DNA of 64,000 nt from Bisporella sp. PMI_857 (lineage: Eukaryota; Ascomycota; Leotiomycetes; Helotiales; Helotiaceae): NCBI GenBank assembly GCA_021307315.1, contig JAJSPD010000035.1, positions 186,001 through 250,000 of the forward strand. The letters run 5' to 3'. The stretch's first letter is position 1. The number at the start of each line of letters is the position of its first letter. Shown piece after piece: positions 35,374 to 46,316 of the stretch. The translations under genes were made by a program, and so were the position numbers. The notes under the pieces were generated by a model that was not told where the DNA came from, made no database searches, and was given only the letters and a program-made list of their open reading frames with translations.

Positions 35374-38300
35374 ATGTTTTGCAGTACTACCGGTGTTGGC
35401 CGAAAGCATTGCTCTCGCAGGACCGCCACGGCTGCCATTGCGGGTACATTCTCCGGCCGCATTGAGTCACCGTATCGACATCAGCAGAGAATCAGCAAGC
35501 TTGTGATTGCGCTCTCGCCGCAGAGCCGATCCTTCGACTATAACTTAACCCAAACCCAAACCCATCCCGCCTCGTCGGGGCTTGCTCTTCGGGTCACGAC
35601 ATCGCGGGGTTACAGACCAACCCTTTCCACCCCCACCTTCCAAAGGCAGCAGAGTTCTTTGCTTGTGAAAACTCTACAGTCTCTGGGCAAGCGGTCTTTC
35701 TCCAGCACAACATCTGCAATGACTGCTACCAAGATTGATGGCACTGCTATTGCGAAGCAGATTCGGGAGAAACTCTATGCCGAGATTGAGCTGACACAAA
35801 AGATCAACCCCAGGTATAAGCCTTCACTGAGGATCATCCAAGGTACACTTACGAACCAAAATTGATATGAGCCTATGCTGACCTGTCAAATAATAGTGGG
35901 TGATCGATCAGACTCGAGTATGTTGTACCCAGAAACTGGTTTATATCTTTTTTTAATTAACATATTCTAAGCGACCTATGTGCGCATGAAGTTGAAGGCT
36001 GCCGAAGAGGTTTGTAGTCTGCCTTGCGTTCGTCGGGTCTATATACTGATTAGTGCTAGGCAAGTATCGATTGCAAGCTTCTTCAGTTCCCTGAATCTGT
36101 GACCGAAGCCGAACTCCTCGACCAGATTGAAAGGCTGAATCATGATCCTTCCGTTCATGGAATCCTTGTGCAGCTACCAGTGCCAAAACATATCTCGGAA
36201 TATGCAATCACCTCGGCTGTGGCAGATGAAAAGGATGTTGACGGGTTTGGGACGACCAATATTGGCGAGCTTGCAAAACGCGGAGGTAACCCATTCTTCA
36301 CCCCATGTACTCCTAAAGGTGTAATGGTGCTGTTGAAAGAAAGTGGTGTGGATCTTAAAGGCAAGAATGCTGTAGTCCTTGGTCGGAGTGACATTGTGGG
36401 CAGCCCGGTTAGCTATTTACTCAAGAATGCTGATGCTACTGTCACTGTATGTCATTCCCGGACAGTTGGGCTAGAGGATATTGTAAAGCGTGCCGACGTG
36501 CTCGTTGCGGCAATTGGGAAAGCAAACTTTGTCAAAGGTGAATGGTTGAAGCCTGGAGCAGTGGTTATTGACGTGGGCACCAATTATATTCCCGATGACA
36601 CGAAGAAATCCGGCCAGAGACTTGTCGGTGATGTTGATTTCGCAACAGCCTCAGAGGTTGCATCACAGATAACACCTGTGCCGGGAGGAGTTGGCCCAAT
36701 GACAGTTGCCATGCTGTTACAAAATGTGGTAGAGTCAGCTACAAAGTATTTCGAGCGACAAAAAGCGAGAGCTATACTACCTTTGCCTATAAAGTTACTC
36801 GAGCCGGTTCCATCTGACATTGCTATATCTAGAGCACAGCACCCTAAGCAAATTACTCGTGTTGCTAAGGAGGTCGGTATCGCTACTCATGAGCTGGAGC
36901 CATACGGTGCATATAAGGCGAAGGTAGATCTTGGTCTTCTTAAGCGTCTTGAGCATCGCCGGAATGGTCGTTATGTTGTCGTTACCGGGATAACACCAAC
37001 TCCTCTTGGTGAAGGAAAATCTACCACTACCATGGGTATCACGCAGGCTATTGGTGCTCACCTGAACCGTATTGCGTTCGCCAATGTCCGACAGCCTAGT
37101 CAAGGGCCTACTTTTGGCATCAAAGGGGGTGCCGCCGGAGGTGGCTATAGTCAAGTCATCCCCATGGATGAGTTTAATCTTCACTTAACGGGTGATATCC
37201 ATGCTATTACAGCGGCCAACAACCTTTTAGCTGCTGCGATTGAGACAAGAATGTTTCACGAGAATACACAAAAGGATGCCGCACTTTACAAACGCCTAGT
37301 CCCTACGAAGAAAGGCAAGCGCGAGTTCCAACCAATTATGTTCCGGAGATTAAAGAAACTTGGTATCACGGAGACCGATCCCAACAAGCTTACAGAGGAT
37401 GAAATTCATCGCTTCGCAAGACTTGATATAGATCCAGATACCATTACTTGGCGTCGAGTTCTCGACGTCAATGATCGACATCTGAGAGGTATCACCGTCG
37501 GAACTGCAGCCACAGAGAAGGGACAATCGCGAGAAACTGGATTTGATATCTCTGTGGCTAGTGAATGTATGGCTATTCTTGCTCTGAGCAATGATCTCAA
37601 TGACATGCGAGAACGCTTGGGTAGAATGGTCATTGGAACATCAAGAAGTGGAGACCCAGTTACTTGTGATGATATTGGCGCTGGTGGTGCACTTACAGCT
37701 TTGATGAAGGATGCTATCAAACCAAATCTTATGCAGACATTGGAGGGCACACCAGTTTTCGTGCACGCTGGTCCTTTTGCGAACATCAGCATTGGTGCAA
37801 GCTCAGTATTAGCAGACAAGTTGGCACTGAAACTTGCGGGCACTGAGGCAGATGAGAATCATAATGAGAAGGTTGGATTCGTCATCACGGAGGCAGGGTT
37901 CGATTTCACCATGGGAGGGGAACGATTCTTCAATATCAAGTGCAGATCATCAGGTCTTGTCCCTGATGTCGTGGTCATCGTTGCTACGGTCCGTGCATTG
38001 AAGGTACATGGAGGTGGACCGCCTATCGCGCCAGGAGCGGCACTTGACAAGGTCTACCGGGAGGAAAATGTTGAAATCCTTCGAAAGGGTTGCGTCAATC
38101 TGAAGAAGCACATCTCCAACGCCCGACAATACGGTGTTCCCGTTGTTGTGGCAATCAACAAGTTCGAAACAGATACCGAGGCTGAGATCCAGGTCATCCG
38201 AGAGGAAGCTATCTCCGCCGGTGCTGAAGACGCAATTCCTGCCAATCATTGGGCTGAGGGTGGTAAGGGAGCCGTTGATTTAGCTAAAGGTGTCATTGCT

Positions 38301-38747
38301 GCGAGCGAGAAAGAGAAGGAATTCAAGCTACTTTACAGCCTTGAAGGTGACGTACAGACCCGTATTGAAGCCATTGGAAAGCAGATGTATGGAGCCGAAA
38401 AAGTCGAGTTCAGCGAGGTTGCCCAGAAAAAAGTGGATACATACGCTAAACAAGGCTTTGGAAACCTGCCAATTTGCATTGCCAAGACACAATACTCTCT
38501 CTCTCATGATCCGGATCTCAAGGGTGCTCCGACTGGCTTCACTGTTCCTATTAGGGACGTACGGTTGGCCGCAGGTGCGGGTTATTTGTGAGTACTTTTC
38601 TCTTCCTCATAAATTCCAGTTTCGCTAATATATTGCAGATATGCTCTTGCGGCTGATATACAGACCATTCCTGGTCTACCCACAGCTCCTGGATATCTGA
38701 ATGTCGATGTAGATACTGAGACTGGTGAGATTGATGGCCTGTTCTAG
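35374..38747 (+). CDS. MIS1/ADE3: Trifunctional C1-tetrahydrofolate synthase
   Basis: Five exons: 35374..35842, 35897..35917, 35972..36009, 36060..38587 and 38639..38747 (1054 residues from the first ATG). Exons 2 and 3 are 21 and 38 nt; the joins read [34 protein letters not shown]. The N-terminal third is methylene-THF dehydrogenase/cyclohydrolase ([12 protein letters not shown], then [14 protein letters not shown]). The rest is formate-THF ligase with the ATP-binding loop [15 protein letters not shown]. The enzyme interconverts one-carbon THF forms for purine, thymidylate and Met-tRNA formylation. The first 115 residues are Arg/Ser-rich and end in [10 protein letters not shown], like a mitochondrial presequence. 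A second in-frame ATG at 35719 ([12 protein letters not shown]) would give a 939-residue cytosolic form. Yeast has separate MIS1 (mitochondrial) and ADE3 (cytosolic) genes; here one gene may serve both. Confidence 0.96.
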
Positions 38748-39552
38748 ATTCCACTTTCTATTACAGATATTACTTCAACGGCATTTTCAAGGCGGTTATA
38801 GCGGCACATTCAACGTGCAGATAGCATCTTCAACATAGGCGTTAAAACATTTGGCATGGGTCAAAAGTGTTTACAGAGATATCCACCATTCATGGTCAAC
38901 CCATGGTTTATGTAGAGATGATAAAGAGCTATTATAATAGATGATTGAACAAGCGACACGACTAAATCTCAGTTTCACCACGGTCTATTTTAATGGCCTC
39001 ATCACCCATAACCTGATAGCAAGATCTAGCAAATTATTCTCAGACAGTAAGTGCCATGGAGTTAAATGAGCAGATAGCACCTATTGTATGAAAAGTTTTC
39101 ATAATCCTAGAAGGATTGATAAGTGCCATGCCTACTCACTACAAATTGAATCGGCCATGCGGCTCAACTGCCAATGTACCATGGTTTCCTTTAGCACCAT
39201 AGTTAGTCCGTTACGCCATACTCGCAGGAATGCGCTCTAGCATGCGGCCAAGTCATGCATCGCGGCACGCTGAATGTACCAAGATCTTGCTACATGGACA
39301 ACCGGTATCACTAATATAATATAGCAAATTCTGCACGAAGTAACAACTGCTGCTGCTGCTGCAGAGCTTCAAATCTGTGCAAGGTTCCAACGGGACAAGT
39401 TTGTGCACACATGGAGAACGAGTGTTAAACACCATTCTTAATGGGAATATCGCAAATAAAGTTAGAATTTATAATAGATTTTCACCAATATGGGATGTGG
39501 TGGGACGGTAAACACCCCTGGCGTCAGCTTACCAACTGATGATTTGCCCCTA
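38748..39552. other. Intergenic region between C1-THF synthase and the transposon
   Basis: About 0.8 kb of 3' flank. It includes a short CTG/GCT run near 39348-39362. No gene recognised. Confidence 0.5.
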
Positions 39553-39596
39553 AAGTCGTATTCCAGTTCTCTAGGTTTTTGGCCATTTTAGCCGAA
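39553..39596 (+). repeat. Left terminal inverted repeat
   Basis: 44 bp, imperfectly complementary to 43354..43397, preceded by TA at 39551-39552. One A/G mismatch is of the transition type expected from RIP. Confidence 0.85.
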
Positions 39597-39641
39597 TTTT
39601 AGTAAAACATCAAACTTTGGTGAACGACTCACCTAAAATAA

Positions 39642-41330
39642 ATGTACAATATCAATAACGTCGCAATTGCTTTCAATTCTCGTGATTTTTGTAAATATCT
39701 CGATTCTCTCGATCCTCTCGATCCTTTTGATTCTCTCGATCCTTTCGATTCTTTCGATATGCTTATTCCACGCTTTCGTCGTCAGCTGGTTCCTACTAAA
39801 AAGATACTGGAAAGTTCTATTCCTATTGGCGCTAGCGCTAGCAGGAATATAGAGAGAAAGCAAGCTAAACGGCCGTATAATAAAAAGAAGAACGAAACTG
39901 TAACTATAGCTAAACTTGCAGTCAAAAAGCTAAAGATTACTGTAGGCAAAACTGCTGCAATAACGCTAAATGTAAAATCTGATTTAGTTGCAACACTACT
40001 ATCAATATTACTTATTTCGTTAGTATAGCGCTCGATTTTATTTTCTTCGAATTTTTTATTTGTATTCGAAAAGCCTGTCGACAATTTTACTGTAATCGAA
40101 AATAACAAAGCAAAAAAGCTTTAGTTACAACAGGAAAAAAAGCTTGCTAAAACGCTGTCGTTTATCTGTATTATTTACTTTAAATTAACGTTGAATAGCG
40201 ACTCGATTTTTAGCAAAACGCGCTTAATCGACTTTTTTGTAAATAATTATATTAAGTAGTATACGTAAATAAAGCTTAAAAACGAAAAGCTAAGTAAATT
40301 ATTTTACAACGAAAAAAATCGACTTGTAGAAACAGTTAAAAAAAGCAGTTTTTTAACTGCTAAATTTAGTTTTTATAAAAGCGAATTTGAAAAAAAAATC
40401 AGCTTTAGCGAAAACTATAAAAAATAAAAATATACTTTTTATTACTTAAGCTGCTTAAACTGTAAAGCTGACTTTTATTGCTACTTTTTTACAAGTAATA
40501 ATACTGTTTACACACTTGTAAAACTTAATAAAAAAGCTTGTGCAAAAAAAGTTTTTGATTTTTCGAAGCGCTTTGTTTTTTTTAGAAGTAATAGCAGTAA
40601 TTACGATTCTTTTAAGCCGATTCGATTTATAATTTTTAAGCTTCGAATTTCAGTTTTAACACAAATAATATTTACTTATTCTGCTACTGCAAAATTGATA
40701 CAAAAAAAAGCGTTTCGAGAAAAACAACGTGCTGTGCAAAAAAAAAAAAGAAACGTATTTTTTAATCGATATAAACTTATAGGTTTTTTTACAAATAAAT
40801 AGCGTTGTACAAAACTAAATTGCAACAATTATAAAAAAAGCTTTAAAGTGTGTTATACGTACTAAAAAGCTTAAAATAATTTTTTTTTATTTTTTTTTAA
40901 CGATTCTCAACTTATAGTATAAGTAAAAAAAATTTGTAATAAAAAGTTAAATACAACAAATCGAGCATTTTTATTTTATATAAATGCAAAAGCTTTTTAC
41001 GAAGCTAATAACAATCGAAAAAAAAAACTTTAAATGCCGAAAAGCAAGTTAGCCGTTAAAGCTAATATTGCTATTGTAAATTAAATAAATATAGTCGAAT
41101 TGTACAGCTGTTGTTATTTGATTTTCAATTTTCGATTTTATTTTATTACAGTAGCTATTTTTTTTACGAAAAGCCTGAATTGCTTTTGTTTCGACTTTTT
41201 TATTTTTATTTTTATTTTACTTCGCGATTATTTTACGATTACTTTTTTTTTATATGTCGGCTTTTAGCTTTTATTTTAGCTACAAAGTTACTTTTAAGCT
41301 TTATTACGAATAATATGCTTATTGTTAATT
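39642..41330 (+). pseudogene. Second, unidentified reading frame of the transposon (RIP-broken)
   Basis: One frame stays readable for about 1.7 kb if its TAA/TAG codons are taken as mutated CAA/CAG. The first 129 codons to the TAG at 40026-40028 are uninterrupted; beyond that, stops are sparse and mostly of the TAR kind. The start codon is unclear because the frame opens with TTG at 39642. Near the N-terminus is a run of Asp-Pro/Ser-Leu/Phe repeats encoded by a 9-bp tandem repeat, then a basic segment (ERKQAKRPYNKKK). A Cys cluster (YLSCLNCKADFYCYF) lies in the middle and another Lys/Arg-rich segment follows. I recognise no family. It runs opposite to the transposase, so it may be an accessory protein of this element or a passenger gene. 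Confidence 0.45.
39699..39758 (+). repeat. 9-bp tandem repeat inside the transposon
   Basis: About six and a half copies of a CTCGATCCT-like unit with C/T variation, in frame with the second reading frame, so each unit encodes Asp-Pro/Ser-Leu/Phe. Confidence 0.75.
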
Positions 41331-42259
41331 AAATGAAAGAATTTAAAAACTATTTACGCTTTAAATTAAAGCTAAAAAAGCACGAAAATATAAATAATAT
41401 TTTACGGAAAATCGCAATACAGAAATTTAGCGTTGATTAGCTTAAAGTTATAAAAGAATCAAAAGCGATTTTTTTAGATATTTTTTAAATATTTTCGAGC
41501 ATATTTAAAAGCAAATTTTTTTTTTTAAATTATACTATAAACAGCTGCTTAAAAAAACAATTGAAAATAAGCAAAACAACAAAAAAAAGCTTGTATTGTT
41601 GTAAATCCGTATGTTAAACAAAAGAATAAAAATAGTCAGAATTCTTATATAAGCTTTTTAAAAAAAAAAATTTCGACGAAAAAAAATTTATAAATCCAGC
41701 TTTTATACATTTAAATAACACAGAAGTATACTATGCTTTTAAAGCGTAATAAAGTTTTTAGCCGGTAAAATATAGGTTTTAACTAAAAGTATAAACGTTT
41801 TAATAAGTTTTTTATGTATAATCAGTATACTAGTACTGCAATAATATTTTTAAATGTTATATTTTGTTTTTAATACTTAAATTTTAGTTGTTATAAATGT
41901 ACAAATTTATAGTTTAAAATAAAGCTCGAGTATTTTAATTTATTATAGTTATTACTTTAAATTTTAATTACTTTATAACTACAATATTAATTAAAGTAAT
42001 ATTGAAGTTTCTTATTGTTTATATTATAGTAAAGCATTATTTTTAATATTACTTTAATCGATATTGTAATTGTAAAGTAATTAAGATTTTGAAATAAAGT
42101 GTAAATAATATATTAAAGAAATTACTAAAGCAAAACACTATATATTGACTTTATTTGCATTTTAAGATTTCACAATTATTTATTAATCTATTTACTAAAC
42201 TATTACAAAATTATTTATTTTTTTATATTTAGAATGTTTAAAGTGTTTTTTAGCTTTTT

Positions 42260-43298
42260 TTTAACTATTTAGTTAAGCTTAATTTTGTTTGATTGCTTAT
42301 ATCAAAAATGCTTTAAAACTAAAATACTCGCTGTAAACTTTTTTATAGTGCTTTTTAATAAACGCTTTTAAGTTATAAAAATATACTTTAATAAAATTAT
42401 ATTTCGGTGTATAAAAAAGCAAAAACCGAAGTAAAACTTTTTTTTTATTGCAAAGTTGATAAATTTTAAGTGTATTATAAGTAAAACAGTTATTTATAAT
42501 TAAAATCGATTTAAACGCCGGCTACGCGTTTATTCGAAAAAACACTGAATACTTAATAAAATCTTTAAATCTTTTTTTATTAAAAAAGCTTTAATACGTT
42601 TTACACGCTATAATTTTTTTTATAGTATATACTAGCAAAACAAAGTATTTTTTCGATTTTTTTAACCAGGTTTTTTTATAAGCAAATAAACTTCGAAAAG
42701 CAAAGTTTGTAAAACGTAATCTGTTTTTAAAATTACTCGCAAATTTATTACAAAATACTAGTTGTTTTGCTTGTTAGTAGCGTTGCTTTTGCTTCTATTT
42801 TTTATGTAAATACAGCTTTTGTTAGCGAGCAATAGCAGCTAATTTTTTGTGTGTATAATTTATATTTTTAAGCAATTTTAACACAGAAAATTAAAATAGC
42901 TTAACGTCGAATTGCTCGTAAATCTCGTCGGCGATTTCGTTTTAATATAAATCGGCGTTATAAAGTAATAGTTTTGCAACAAACAGTTTAATTTTTTTTG
43001 TAATATAGCTTTTAAAGCCTAGCTTTTTTTTAGAATCGTACTTAATAGCGATTTTGATCAATAACCGCTTTTTGTAATACGTTATAGTATTGTAATAGCA
43101 TTTGAATTGTTTAGCAAGCGCATAAAAGTCGGATGTAAAGTTAATTGTAAACAAATAATCGATCGCCGCAAAAGCTCGAGAATCAATATAAGCAGGCATA
43201 TTTCGTTTAATAAAATCGAAAAAGTCAATTGTAAGCTTTAATTTGAGATATTTGCGAACTAAATTGGAGTTCAGTTGATGATTTTGTATCTTAATCAA
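42260..43298 (-). pseudogene. RIP-mutated Tc1/mariner-class DDE transposase
   Basis: Read on the minus strand with TAA/TAG treated as mutated codons, this stretch follows a DDE_3-type transposase from end to end. It starts with a helix-turn-helix region (FYALAKQFKCYYNTITYYKKR) and a second one (NADLY-stop-NEIADEIYEQFDVKL). The catalytic core then follows, with each expected acidic residue replaced: Cys-Asn-Lys where Val-Asp-Glu belongs (near 42743-42752), IINNCF where a VMDNASF-type motif belongs (near 42489-42503) and TPKYNFIK where the SPDLNPIE-type motif belongs (near 42390-42413), then LKAFIKKHY. Asp-to-Asn and Glu-to-Lys are G-to-A changes, as RIP would make. Several stops interrupt it, no ATG opens it and the ends are approximate. 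It cannot be active. Confidence 0.75.
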
Positions 43299-43353
43299 GT
43301 ATAGTGGTTATAATATAATGATCATTAAAAGTGTCGATTTTACATGTGTCGAT

Positions 43354-43397
43354 TTCGGCTAAAAATGGCCAAAACTCAGAGAACCGGAATACGACTT
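43354..43397 (-). repeat. Right terminal inverted repeat
   Basis: Inverted partner of 39553..39596, followed by TA at 43398-43399. Confidence 0.85.
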
Positions 43398-43667
43398 TAT
43401 TACATTCGGCAAATGGCTTGGTTGCTTGGCGCAAGTCAACTCCGAACAACACGCGCGTCAAACCTCATGACCACCACTCTACAACATCTGAGAACCTTAT
43501 GACTCCTACATCTCTTTTTACGGCTACGTAACGATATCTCAAATGCTTATTTGCACTAGTTTCTTCTTTAGATTGTCATCATCGCGAACCTTGCTTTCAG
43601 GCCTAAACAACTTTCTTAAATCACATATCAACAGTCTCAGCTGTTATTACTCCTTGCACTCAGCATT

Positions 43668-45111
43668 ATGCCGTTCCCGAAACTCAAGAACTTACATAGA
43701 AACAATGTCGATACCCTTAGGAGATCTCCTCTGGCTGAGATCTCGGGGTCACTCGGCGACCTAGGGACCCTACTTCCTCTCATGATCGCTTTAGCAATCA
43801 ACGGTTCTATATCCTTATCAACTACATTAGTATTTTCGGGCTTTTGGAATATAGTAACAGGAGTCGTTTTCGGGATACCACTCCCTGTGCAGCCTATGAA
43901 GGTTTGATTATTGATAGAAGTGTGGGACTATACATGCTAAAACTTCATAGGCTATCGCTGCCGTTGCGATCGCAAGAAAGTTTACCATCGAAGAGATCAT
44001 ATCTGCTGGTTTCACAACGTCAGCAGTTGTACTCATATTCAGTATCACGGGACTACTGAGGTGGTTCACCCACGTGATACCTACGCCTGTAGTCAAGGGA
44101 ATACAGGTCGGCGCCGGCTTGTCCCTTGTCATATCCGCTGGATCTTCCCTTCTCCAGCCACTTGGATGGCTAACTCCGAGTTCCACTGATAACCTTTTCT
44201 GGGCAATTTTCGCATTTCTGGCTCTCCTTCTCACCATACAGTTTCCCAAATTACCCTACGCTCTCTTGATATTCTTGCTGGGCTTACTCCTCTCCTTAAT
44301 AGTCACCTCTCGAGCCAACGTGCCATCCTTTAGGCTTTGGCATCCTCGAGTATACATCCCATCTGGAGAAGCTTTTCAGAGCGGAGCATTGAACGCTGGG
44401 ATAGGACAGATTCCACTTACAACCTTGAATTCGATCATCGCTGTTAGCTACCTTTCGGCTGATCTTCTGCCTCATATCCAGACGCCTACTGTTACCACGA
44501 TAGGTACCAGTGTTGCACTTATGAATCTCATCGGAGGCTGGTTTGGTGCCATGCCTGTTTGTCATGGCTCCGGAGGCCTTGCAGCACAATACCGCTTTGG
44601 CGCCCGAAGCGGAGCTAGTATTATCCTCCTTGGCTTGTTCAAAATACTACTTGGACTCATTTTCGGAGAGTCACTGGTTGAGCTTCTTCGCCAATACCCC
44701 AAGAGCCTTCTCGGTGTGATGGTCCTCGCCGCTGGTGTAGAATTGGCCAAGGTTGGGGAGAGCCTGAATAATGGTGCCCGAGATCTATGGGAAGGATCTG
44801 GATCTGGCGCAGGAGACCGTTTAGCGCTCCAAGAAGGCTTGAAGATGCAGAGAAAACTGTCTGATGAAGAGAGAAAGGAAAGGTGGACAGTAATGTTCAT
44901 GACAATCGGGGGTTTGCTAGCATTCAAGAACGATGGTGCCGGCTTCCTTGCTGGTATGCTGTGCCATATCACCTATCGTTTCCCAACTGGCTCTTCGATA
45001 TTCCATACCAACGCGATTAGGAAACTATTTGGTCGATCACCAAAAAGAATAACAATACTTGAGCGGCGCGAACACAGAGGAGAAGAGGAACGACTTCTGC
45101 CAGGATCATGA
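43668..45111 (+). CDS. Molybdate transporter (MOT1 family)
   Basis: Two exons, 43668..43901 and 43951..45111 (464 residues), joined over a 49-nt intron to give PLPVQPMK-AIAAVAIARKF. About ten membrane segments are visible. Family motifs are GSLGDLGTLLPLMIALAINGS near the N-terminus, FGIPLPVQPMKAIAAVAI, GIGQIPLTTLNSIIAVSYLSADLLP and AMPVCHGSGGLAAQYRFGARSGAS. These are the signatures of MOT1-type high-affinity molybdate transporters, relatives of SulP sulfate carriers that lack the STAS domain. Molybdate feeds the molybdenum cofactor of nitrate reductase. The C-terminal tail is charged and cytosolic. The ATG is only about 270 bp from the end of the RIP-degraded transposon, so the promoter is short or overlaps the element. 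Confidence 0.93.
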
Positions 45112-45481
45112 ATATCATGAACTTCAATTTTTAAGCCAGGACACATACATAACGGGATTTCGATTTCCAATACCTAGAATACTTGACGAGATTCTATACA
45201 GCATAATACATCCACAATTTAAAGAGTTTAAACCATCCTCGAGCTCACTCCACTTTGCCTGTCATGCTAGATAGCCTTGATGACGGACACTAACGCTAAT
45301 ATAGGGCGAGGTCTAGGCGCCATATCTCCATTACGACAGCCTTTACCCGGAGCCCATTGCCATACTAACAATAAGTTCATGGCGCGGCCATAAAGCCAAA
45401 TCCAGAATGGACACCTAAAGCCCATACGATCAGCCTCGAATTCCGATAAGAACATCAGCATCCTTCCCACACTTTGATACT

Positions 45482-45947
45482 ACCTGCCAATAGGTATTAT
45501 CTCGGAAGCACCATCTCGCACAAGATAGGCGCCACAACTGACGCTCCGCCACCCTTCACATGCGCCTACCACGCCGCACTCCTCTCCGCTTCGCGCACCA
45601 CAAAGACCCTAGCCCAGCCCTCCGAAATCGCATCCAGCGACGGGCCCGGCTACCTCTGGACCAACATCCAATGCCGGCAGTGGATCCACCAGTTCCCGAA
45701 GCATCGCCGCGGCCGTGGCGAGCAGTGCGCCGCGCAGAAGGCAGCCGAGTTCGAGGGCTGCTGCCGAAACCTCTGGGCCACCGTGCTGAAGCACTAGCTC
45801 GTGTATCTGGGTCCCCACGATGGATATGCCATGCATGGCATCCTGGGCACGTACTACGAGCGGCGCTGCAGGCCGTATGCGACGTTTGGGCATTATGAAA
45901 ACGGGCCTAAGTGCATCTGTACCGTGTTAGCAAGGGATCATCCGTAG
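45482..45947 (+). pseudogene. Broken Cys-rich reading frame of unknown function
   Basis: A GC-rich frame reads coherently from about 45485 to TAG at 45795-45797 (CAYHAALL, GYLWTNIQCRQWIHQF, EQCAAQKAAEFEGCCRNLW). It then continues in the same frame for 49 more codons (LVYLGPHDGYAMHGILGTYY, RRCRPYATFGHYENGPKCIC) to a second TAG at 45945-45947. A plausible intron acceptor (CCAATAG) lies at its start, but I found no upstream exon with an ATG. A single nonsense mutation in a Cys-rich protein gene is the simplest reading. The antisense frame is also open, so this may be a GC-rich artefact. No family recognised. Confidence 0.3.
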
Positions 45948-46316
45948 GGCGGAACGGTGGTTTAGCGGGTGGACCGTGTTCGTGTAGGATAGGGCGGTGC
46001 TTCTGGGTGGAGCAGGATTCAAGCTCCCTTCCTGTCTCGAGCGTCCGAAGGTTCGTCGACATGTGGCGCAATATCTGCTCAAGCCTGTATTGGCACTATT
46101 CTCCTTCGAAATGGCATTCCAGCGTTCAGCAGTACCATGAAATATTAAGTTCCATATTATGACCTAGAGAGGGCTTAATTCTGTAAACATGGATAATGGT
46201 AAACTCAGGCAGGAGCTGAGTTACTGATATTTCTTGCTTCATTAACATATATTCATTAAAGTTCCCAGGTCGCGGAAGTTAAAAAAATGCAATGCACCGC
46301 ATGTGCTCCGTTTCCT
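45948..46316. other. Short intergenic gap
   Basis: A 369-bp stretch downstream of the F-box gene. Nothing recognised. Confidence 0.4.

Larger units (their letters stand above)
39553..43397. mobile_element. RIP-degraded Tc1/mariner-class DNA transposon, 3.85 kb
   Basis: The element is bounded by imperfect inverted repeats at 39553..39596 and 43354..43397. Both read AAGTCGTATTCC(A/G)GTTCTCT inward and end in AGCCGAA, and TA dinucleotides flank each end, the target duplication of the Tc1/mariner/pogo superfamily. The interior is extremely A+T-rich yet keeps many CG steps while CA and TG are scarce, the mark of RIP. It carries a broken transposase on the minus strand near the right end and a second broken reading frame on the plus strand in the left half. 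At 3.85 kb it is about twice the usual length of fungal Tc1-type elements. It sits between the C1-THF synthase and molybdate transporter genes. Confidence 0.85.
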
